A stretch of 64,000 nucleotides of DNA from an uncultured Oscillospiraceae bacterium (lineage in GTDB: Bacteria; Bacillota; Clostridia; Oscillospirales; Oscillospiraceae), in assembly GCA_944387065.1 (NCBI GenBank), contig CALXDM010000002.1, positions 62,001-126,000 of the forward strand, given 5' to 3'. Position 1 is the stretch's first letter. Each line of letters starts with the position of its first letter. The position numbers and the translations under genes are program-made. Under the pieces are notes generated by a model. It had not been told where the DNA came from, made no database searches, and was given only the letters and a program-made list of their open reading frames with translations. Below are positions 58,610 to 64,000 of the stretch, piece by piece.

Positions 58610-60253
58610 TTATGCCTGGCGCGATTGCTGCAACAGGTCCAACACCTGGCGCACGTTCTTTTTTCCAAAGCTCACCTGTTCTCCCTCGTTGACCACCAGG
58701 CAGGGCACGCTCATCACCTGGTATTGGTCCCGCAGCTGAGGGAAGTGGTTCAGATCATAAACCTCGGCGGTGACCGCCTGGTTCTCCACCGCCACCCGCT
58801 GCACCGCCGTGACAAGCTCAGGGCACATGGTGCAGGACAGGGAGACCATCACCTGCAAACGAACCGGGCCGGCCAGTTCCCTGGCCCGGTCCAGCAGCTC
58901 AGGCTCCAGGGCCTGCCCGGGGCCGGCGGCGTTGTACAGGCCCAGCACGAAGCTGGTAAACTCGTGCCCGCCGGGCACGCCGTGGAAGGCCAAGCCCGTC
59001 CAGCTGCCGTCCGCCCGGTACACCCGGACGCAGGGACGCTGGTCCACCGCCTCCTCCCCCTCCCGCAGAGCGAGCTTGTCCGTCAGGGCGCACAGCTGCT
59101 CCACATAGCCCCTCAGCTCCCCGGAAAGTTCGCTCTCATCCAGGTACAGCCGCAGCTCCAGCGGGGCGGCCATGCGGGCGAACACCTCGTCCAGCTGCTG
59201 GCGCATCTCCGGGGTGAACAGGCCCGCCGTCTCCCCTTCCTCCGGTCGCTCATCGGCGGGGGCGGCGGGGATGCTGCTGGGCGGGGTTGGGATCAGGCCG
59301 GTGCGCTTTTGCATATCCGCGGCGTAGCGCTCCAGCTCGGTGGCCGCCAGCGCCCCATCCCCTACCGCCGTCACCACCTGGCGCAGGGGCTTGACGCACA
59401 CGTCGCCGGCGGCGTATAGCCCCTCACAGCTGGTCTTCTGACCCTTGTCGGTGAGGATATACCCCTGCTCGTCACACTGGGCCAGCTCCCGCACCAGCTC
59501 GGTGGCGGGGGCGTAGCCAGCAAAGACGAACACACCGATGTTCTCCCCCTCCGGGGCCCGGTACTCGGTCACCTGGCCGGTCTTGTCATTGCGGTAGCGG
59601 ATGAAGTTCAGGCTGTCCCCGCCGCCCACCTCCTCCACCTGGGTGTCAGTGAGCACGGTGATTTTCTCATGCTTCCGGGCGGGCTCGGCCACGGCGGGGG
59701 CGCAGGTGAAGTCCTCCTCTCGGATGAGGATGGTCACATGGCGGGCGTACTTGGTGAGAAAGACGCTCTCCTCCGCGGCGGCAAAGCCGCCCCCCACCAC
59801 GAATACCTCCTTGCCGGTGAAAAACTCCCCGTCACAGGTGGCGCAGTAGGCCACGCCTCGGCCCCGGAACTCCTCTTCCCCCTGGAAGCCGATCATCCTG
59901 GGATGGGCGCCGGTGGCCAGCAGCACGCCAAAGCAGCGCAGCGGCCCCCGGGTTGTCTGCACCGTTTTCACCGCTTCGGACAGCTCCAGCCCGGTGACCT
60001 CCCCCAGCAGGAACTGCGCGCCAAAGCTCTGGGCCTGGGCCCGCATGGTGTCGGTGAGCTGGACCCCGCTGGCCCGCCCCACGCCGGGATAGTTGACCAC
60101 CTCGTGGGTGATGGTGATCTGGCCGCCGAAGCGCTCCTTTTCCACCACCACCACCCGGTAGCGGGCCCGGGCCAGATAGAGCGCGGCCGTCAACCCCGCA
60201 GGACCGCCCCCCACCACCACCACATCGTAGAGGTCCTGGTCCACTCGGTCCAT
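58610..60253 (-). CDS. AhpF-like FAD-dependent disulfide reductase with C-terminal thioredoxin-fold domains
   Basis: About 547 aa. Residues 1-315 are thioredoxin-reductase-like: VVVVGGGPAGLTAALY, redox YCATCDGEFF, second nucleotide site VVGGGFAAAEES, and GLYAAGDV. After a Pro/Ala-rich linker, residues 365-547 form two thioredoxin-like folds, the last with CTMC and a cis-Pro segment MSVPCLVVN. This is the AhpF module order reversed (in AhpF the fold pair is N-terminal). Reduces AhpC. ATG overlaps ahpC stop (TAATG). Confidence 0.92.
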   Translation of the reverse strand: MDRVDQDLYDVVVVGGGPAGLTAALYLARARYRVVVVEKERFGGQITITHEVVNYPGVGRASGVQLTDTMRAQAQSFGAQFLLGEVTGLELSEAVKTVQTTRGPLRCFGVLLATGAHPRMIGFQGEEEFRGRGVAYCATCDGEFFTGKEVFVVGGGFAAAEESVFLTKYARHVTILIREEDFTCAPAVAEPARKHEKITVLTDTQVEEVGGGDSLNFIRYRNDKTGQVTEYRAPEGENIGVFVFAGYAPATELVRELAQCDEQGYILTDKGQKTSCEGLYAAGDVCVKPLRQVVTAVGDGALAATELERYAADMQKRTGLIPTPPSSIPAAPADERPEEGETAGLFTPEMRQQLDEVFARMAAPLELRLYLDESELSGELRGYVEQLCALTDKLALREGEEAVDQRPCVRVYRADGSWTGLAFHGVPGGHEFTSFVLGLYNAAGPGQALEPELLDRARELAGPVRLQVMVSLSCTMCPELVTAVQRVAVENQAVTAEVYDLNHFPQLRDQYQVMSVPCLVVNEGEQVSFGKKNVRQVLDLLQQSRQA

Positions 60254-60816
60254 TACAGCTGACCCACCAGATCCAGGCTGGGCTTGAGGGTGGCCGCGCC
60301 GGGCTGCCACTTGGCCGGGCACACCTCGTCCCCGTGCTCGTGGACGAACTGGCAGGCCTGCAGCTTGCGCAGCAGCTCCTCAGCGTTGCGCCCCACGTTG
60401 CCCGCGTTCACCTCATAGGCCACGATCTTCCCCTCGGGATTGACGATGAAGGTGCCCCGCTCGGCCAGGCCGTCGGCCTCGATGAGCACCTCAAAGTCCT
60501 TGGCCAGGGTGTGGGTGGGGTCGGCCAGCATGGGGTAGTTGATCTTCTTGATGCGCTCGGAGGCGTCGTGCCACGCCTTGTGGACATAGTGGGTGTCGCA
60601 GGACACGGAGTACACCTCACAGCCGGCGCCCTGGAACTTGTCATACAGGTTGGCCAGATCCTCCAGCTCAGTGGGGCAGACGAAGGTGAAGTCCGCAGGG
60701 TAGAAGAAGAACACGTTCCACTTGCCCAGCACGTCCTTCTTGGACACGGATTTGAAGGCCCCCTGGTGATAGGCCTGCACGGTAAACTCGCCGATTTCCT
60801 TGTTGATCAGAGACAT
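60253..60816 (-). CDS. ahpC: Peroxiredoxin AhpC
   Basis: 187 aa 2-Cys peroxiredoxin. Peroxidatic Cys in PADFTFVCPTELED (about residue 47), resolving Cys in GDEVCPAKW (about 165). Reduces H2O2 and alkyl peroxides. First gene of a two-gene operon with the AhpF-like reductase, from a consensus promoter. RBS AGGAGG. Confidence 0.97.
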   Translation of the reverse strand: MSLINKEIGEFTVQAYHQGAFKSVSKKDVLGKWNVFFFYPADFTFVCPTELEDLANLYDKFQGAGCEVYSVSCDTHYVHKAWHDASERIKKINYPMLADPTHTLAKDFEVLIEADGLAERGTFIVNPEGKIVAYEVNAGNVGRNAEELLRKLQACQFVHEHGDEVCPAKWQPGAATLKPSLDLVGQL

Positions 60817-60841
60817 CTGTCATCCTCCTAAATGTGAGTTA

Positions 60842-60921
60842 ATTTGGCGCCCTTTGGGGCGCACTTTAATTAGCAAAAGCTAACTCATATTCATTATATA
60901 GGATTTCCATCCCGCTGTCAA
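60842..60921 (-). promoter_or_regulatory. ahpC promoter with nested inverted repeats
   Basis: Minus strand TTGACA (60921-60916), 17 nt, TATAAT (60898-60893). Just downstream lie TTAGC-TTTT-GCTAA (around 60870-60883) and a wider pair GAGTTA ... TAACTC enclosing a GC-rich hairpin GGCGCC-CTTT-GGGGCGC. Candidate operator for a peroxide regulator, but it does not match the PerR box. Confidence 0.65.
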
Positions 60922-60936
60922 GGAAATTTTTGGCCA

Positions 60937-61815
60937 TCAAACCCCCGTTAGGTCAAAGGCCGGGATGCACTCCCGCCCTGTGGCGGACAGCTCCTGGACA
61001 TACCCTGGCAGGCCCAGGTTTTCCAGGTAGGCCCGGGCGGAGCGCAGCTCGGAGGGGCGCAGGGTGCGGTTCAATTCCGGGCGGCCGGGCAGCGTCCCCA
61101 TAGGGGTGTACTGGGCCATCAGGGAGAACAGCACGCTGCCCCGGGGGAACTGCTCGGCCACCCAGTCCATCACCCGCTTGGCCTCCGCCACCCCGCCGGG
61201 CAGCAGCAAGTGGCGGATGAGCACCCCGCTCTTGAGTAGGCCGCCCTCCAGCCGGGCCGGCCCCCGCTGCCGGAACATCTCCCGGATGGCCGCCGTGGCC
61301 GCCTGGGGATAGTCCGCCGCCCCGGAGTAGCGCTGGGCCCGCTCCGGCGTGAGGTACTTCAGGTCGGGCAGGTAGACGTCCACCTTCCCGGTCAGCGCCC
61401 GAAGGGTGTCCACCCGCTCGTAGCCGCCGCTGTTCCACACCACCGGCAGCCCGCCAGGGACCGGCCGGGACAGCACCCGGGCCAGGATGTGACTGTACTG
61501 GGTGGGGGTGACCAGCTCCAGGTTGTGGGCTCCCTGGCCGGCCAGGTCCTGGAAGATGGCCCGGAGGCCGTCCTCGCTCACCGGCTTGCCAAAATTGCCG
61601 TGGCTGATGGGGCCGTTCTGGCAAAACACGCAGCCCAGGGTGCAGCCGGAGAAAAACACCGTGCCCGCCCCCCGCTCTCCCGAGATGCAGGGCTCTTCCC
61701 AGCGGTGGAGGGCGGCCCGGGCCACCCGCAGGTCCTCAGGCATCCGGCACCAGCCCGCCCCGTGGCCCTCTTGGCGCACCGCAGCGCACCGCCGGGGACA
61801 TAGCGAGCAGATCAT
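60937..61815 (-). CDS. Radical SAM protein (PflX/COG1313-like)
   Basis: 292 aa. N-terminal CSLCPRRC cluster, radical SAM motif CTLGCVFCQN (C-x4-C-x2-C counted as CxxxCxxC), GNFGKPVSEDGL, VWNSGGYERV, and DVYLPDLKYL. Related to pyruvate formate-lyase activase but forms the separate uncharacterised COG1313 group. ATG overlaps the tdk stop (ATGA). Last gene of mutY-tdk-radical SAM. Confidence 0.87.
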   Translation of the reverse strand: MICSLCPRRCAAVRQEGHGAGWCRMPEDLRVARAALHRWEEPCISGERGAGTVFFSGCTLGCVFCQNGPISHGNFGKPVSEDGLRAIFQDLAGQGAHNLELVTPTQYSHILARVLSRPVPGGLPVVWNSGGYERVDTLRALTGKVDVYLPDLKYLTPERAQRYSGAADYPQAATAAIREMFRQRGPARLEGGLLKSGVLIRHLLLPGGVAEAKRVMDWVAEQFPRGSVLFSLMAQYTPMGTLPGRPELNRTLRPSELRSARAYLENLGLPGYVQELSATGRECIPAFDLTGV

Positions 61816-62399
61816 GTCCGATCCACCGGCCCGTCCGGCCCCAGGTCCCCCGCCTTCCAGTGCCTGCGGCACAGGCCGATATAGCAGTCGTTGGCCCCCA
61901 GCACCACCTGGGCCCCCTGCTTGAGCACCACGCCCTGGGCGTCAAACCGGGCGTTGCACACCGCCTTCCGGCCGCACCAGCAGATGGTCTTGACCTCCTC
62001 AATCACGTCCGACCAGGCCAGCAGCGCCTCTGAGCCGGGGAACAGGTCCCCCTTAAAGTCCGCCCGCAGCCCATAGCAGATGACGGGCACGTCCAGCTCG
62101 TCCACCAGGTCGGTGAGAAAACGCACCTGGTCCCGGGTGAGAAACTGCGCCTCGTCTACGATGACGCATTGGTAAGCACGGATCTCCTCCCGGCCCATCT
62201 CCTCCAGCTGCTCAAACCAAACGCAGGGATGGCGCAGGCCAATGCGGGAATTGACCACCTGTTCCCCCTCCCGCTGGTCCAGCATGGGCTTGACCATCAG
62301 GGCCCGTTGGCCCCGCTCCTCATAGTTATAGCGCACCATCAGGGCGTTGGCCGACTTGCTGGAACCCATCACCCCATAACGGAAATACAGCTTTGCCAC
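61812..62399 (-). CDS. tdk: Thymidine kinase (type II)
   Basis: 195 aa. P-loop GVMGSSKSANAL, VDEAQFL (Walker B/DEAQ), lasso region, and zinc ligands CWCGRKAVC plus C in GLCRRH. Salvages thymidine. Start 3 nt after the mutY stop; downstream gene overlaps. Confidence 0.95.
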   Translation of the reverse strand: MAKLYFRYGVMGSSKSANALMVRYNYEERGQRALMVKPMLDQREGEQVVNSRIGLRHPCVWFEQLEEMGREEIRAYQCVIVDEAQFLTRDQVRFLTDLVDELDVPVICYGLRADFKGDLFPGSEALLAWSDVIEEVKTICWCGRKAVCNARFDAQGVVLKQGAQVVLGANDCYIGLCRRHWKAGDLGPDGPVDRT

Positions 62400-62402
62400 A
62401 GC

Positions 62403-63461
62403 CTATCCTCTCCCTTCCGATCCTTCGCTCAGCCGCCCCTCCACCACCCGCCGGGCCCCCTGAAAGGCATTGGGGATGGGGTAACGGCCCTTCCAATCGG
62501 CCAGGTCGGCCCACACCCAGCCCTCTGGCAGACGGTCGTCCAGGGCGTTCACCGCCTGGAAGTCCAGATGCCACTCCACATGGGTGAAGATGTGCTTGCC
62601 CCGGCCGGCGGGCTCCTGCCCCTCCGCCCGGATGCCCCAATCCACCGGGAGCGGCCCCGCCCCCGGCTCGTTGGGGTACTCCCACAGCCCCGCCAGCAGC
62701 CCCTGGTCCGGCCGGCGGCGCAGGGCCACCGCCCCCCGGTGGAAGATCAGCCACACGGTGCGCCCCTCCACCCGGCGCGCCTTTTTGGCCGCCTTCACCG
62801 GCAGCTCCCCCGTCCTTCCATCCCGCCGGGCCACGCAGAAGTCCTGGGCTGGGCAGCGCTGGCACAAGGGCGCCCCGTTGGGCAGGCATACCGTGGCCCC
62901 CAGGTCCATCATGGCCTGGGTGAACCGCCCCGGGGCCTGCAGGGGGATAACCTGCTCCAGCGCCTGGGCGATCCGCCGCTTGGTGGCCTGGGCGGCGATG
63001 TCCCCCTCGTCCCCCGTCAGGCGGGTGACCACCCGCAGCACATTGCCGTCCACCGCCGCCCGGGGCTGGCCAAAGGCGATGGAGCAGATGGCCCCCGCGG
63101 TATAGTCCCCCACCCCCTTCAGCGCCCGCACGCTGGCATAGTCGGAGGGAAAGACCCCCCCGTGCTCGTCCAGGATCTGCCGGGCTGCGGCCTGGAGGTT
63201 CCGGGCCCGGTTATAGTACCCCAGCCCCTGCCACAGCTTCATCAGCCGGTCCTGGGGCAGGGCGGCCAGGGCGGCCACGTCCGGGGCGGCCTCCAGAAAG
63301 CGCTGGTAGTAGCCCAGCACGGCAGCCACCCGGGTCTGTTGCAGCATGATCTCGGACACCCACACATGATAGGCGGTGGGATCCTCCCGCCAGGGCAGGG
63401 TGCGGGCGTTGTCCCGGTACCACTCCAGCAGCGGGATGGGCAGTTGTTCCAGCGGCGTCAT
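62403..63461 (-). CDS. mutY: A/G-specific adenine glycosylase
   Basis: 352 aa base-excision repair enzyme removing A opposite 8-oxoG. HhH LKGVGDYTAGAI with catalytic Asp in VDGNVLRV, catalytic Glu in VSEIMLQQTRV, 4Fe-4S cluster C-x6-C-x2-C-x5-C (VCLPNGAPLCQRCPAQDFC), and C-terminal NUDIX-like domain. ATG at 63461 follows GGGGAGG. Confidence 0.96.
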   Translation of the reverse strand: MTPLEQLPIPLLEWYRDNARTLPWREDPTAYHVWVSEIMLQQTRVAAVLGYYQRFLEAAPDVAALAALPQDRLMKLWQGLGYYNRARNLQAAARQILDEHGGVFPSDYASVRALKGVGDYTAGAICSIAFGQPRAAVDGNVLRVVTRLTGDEGDIAAQATKRRIAQALEQVIPLQAPGRFTQAMMDLGATVCLPNGAPLCQRCPAQDFCVARRDGRTGELPVKAAKKARRVEGRTVWLIFHRGAVALRRRPDQGLLAGLWEYPNEPGAGPLPVDWGIRAEGQEPAGRGKHIFTHVEWHLDFQAVNALDDRLPEGWVWADLADWKGRYPIPNAFQGARRVVEGRLSEGSEGRG

Positions 63462-63659
63462 AGGCCACCTCCCCACAGGGTTCCGGCGCGGGGCAGCGCG
63501 CCGAGTCTTTCGCCATGGTACCACAATTCCCCTCCTTTTTCAACGCTCCACCACCCGATCTCCTCCAGTCCCGGCCTGTTTTTTCCTCCCCGCCGTTTCG
63601 GCAAGTTTCTCCGCCCCCGGGCGGTATAATCTCGTCAAATCCCTTCAGGAGGACAAGCC

Positions 63660-63965
63660 ATGCCCATTACAGTCAGTCGCCAGCCGGAGGGCGCCACCAT
63701 CGCCCTGGCCGGTGAGATCGACCACCACGGCGCCCGGGCCATGATGGCCCAGCTGGAGGACGCCATCGCCAGCACCCTTCCCCTGCGCCTGACCCTGGAC
63801 CTGTCGGGCGTCACGTTCATGGACAGCTCGGGCATCGCAGTGCTGATGCGGGCCCTGCGGCAGATGCAGCAGCTGGGGGGCTCCCTGCGGGTGACCGCCA
63901 TCCCCCTTCAGGCCCGGCGGGTGCTGGACGCGGCCGGCGTGGGCCGGCTCATCACTTTGGAATAA
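63660..63965 (+). CDS. spoIIAA: STAS-domain anti-sigma factor antagonist (SpoIIAA-like)
   Basis: 101 aa single STAS domain: IALAGEIDHHGARAM, LDLSGVTFMDSSGIAVLMRA with the phosphorylatable Ser in MDSSG. Length and the following RBS-linked gene fit SpoIIAA, which releases SigF from SpoIIAB. A general STAS antagonist remains possible because the next genes are cut off. A TATAAT lies at 63625-63630. RBS AGGAGG. Confidence 0.85.
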   Translation: MPITVSRQPEGATIALAGEIDHHGARAMMAQLEDAIASTLPLRLTLDLSGVTFMDSSGIAVLMRALRQMQQLGGSLRVTAIPLQARRVLDAAGVGRLITLE

Positions 63966-63978
63966 GGAGGGCTACATA

Positions 63979-64000
63979 GTGAAAGCCATCGACCAGACCA
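63979..64000 (+). CDS. Start of a downstream gene, possibly spoIIAB (cut by window edge)
   Basis: GTG at 63979, 8 nt after AAGGAGG, reading VKAIDQT to the edge. Position directly after the STAS gene suggests the anti-sigma-F kinase SpoIIAB; seven residues cannot confirm it. Confidence 0.45.

Overview
The window looks like a chromosomal segment of a GC-rich, endospore-forming anaerobic Clostridia member, most likely family Oscillospiraceae (Flavonifractor/Lawsonibacter-like). This is an inference. It rests on the gene set (spo0A, spoIVB, sigK, spoVAD/spoVAE, dipicolinate synthase, SpoIIAA-type STAS protein, Rnf complex, class II galT, dgt-dnaG-rpoD block) and on Firmicutes-type signals (strong AGGAGG sites, TTGACA-N17-TATAAT promoters, intrinsic terminators, SAM-I and FMN riboswitches). 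Most of the window is ordinary, tightly packed housekeeping sequence with many ATGA overlaps. No tRNA, rRNA, CRISPR array or transposase was seen.

Layout. 1-4430: left end of an rnf operon (minus) and, on the plus strand, its partner cluster apbE - NusG-II protein - Gx transporter. 4458-7250: ZIP transporter, TspO, thioesterase/zinc-ribbon pair. 7438-9577: spoVAD-spoVAE, then a small cassette ending in a duplicated spoVAE 3' end. 9888-11284: SAM-I riboswitch and metK. 11367-14218: feoAB and a flavodoxin. 14338-18430: galactose (Leloir) genes galM / galK-galT. 18579-25750: 5'-nucleotidase, rhomboid-like protein, polA and an orphan phage-type lysis cassette. 25856-31241: prfC, a CsbB/YfhO glycosylation pair, DUF6465. 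31345-37447: rpoD-dnaG-dgt, Pi transporter, sigK. 37639-42626: ABC transporter whose permease/ATPase genes are separated from the binding-protein gene by a lower-GC TetR island. 42812-46850: FliB-like protein, two COG0523 GTPases (one with His/Cys tandem repeats), FMN-riboswitch RibU. 47313-48692: a lone DUF4157 (eCIS core) protein. 48973-50894: SLOG protein, infC-rpmI-rplT. 51003-53748: CorA with a long terminator-bearing leader, and dipicolinate synthase. 54091-58254: NAD salvage, nucleosidase, spo0A, spoIVB. 58610-63461: AhpF-like/AhpC, radical SAM, tdk, mutY. 63660-end: start of a spoIIA-type operon.

How the genes work together. Sporulation genes are scattered: Spo0A entry control with 0A boxes, SpoIIAA/SigF control, SpoIVB signalling to pro-SigK processing, SigK, then DPA synthesis (DpaAB) and uptake (SpoVAD/AE). 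Energy metabolism is represented by Rnf plus the flavinylating enzyme ApbE, with riboflavin import by RibU.

The most unusual item is the DUF4157 protein at 47313-48692. It has an N-terminal eCIS-type core with HEVTH, a lower-GC variable C-terminal part, and an extreme C-terminus made of a polybasic stretch followed by CVIQ. That ending resembles a eukaryotic CaaX prenylation signal of the K-Ras type. A second candidate for something undescribed is the roughly 200-nt leader of corA (51967-52202), which has a promoter, a folded domain and an intrinsic terminator but no riboswitch class I could recognise.
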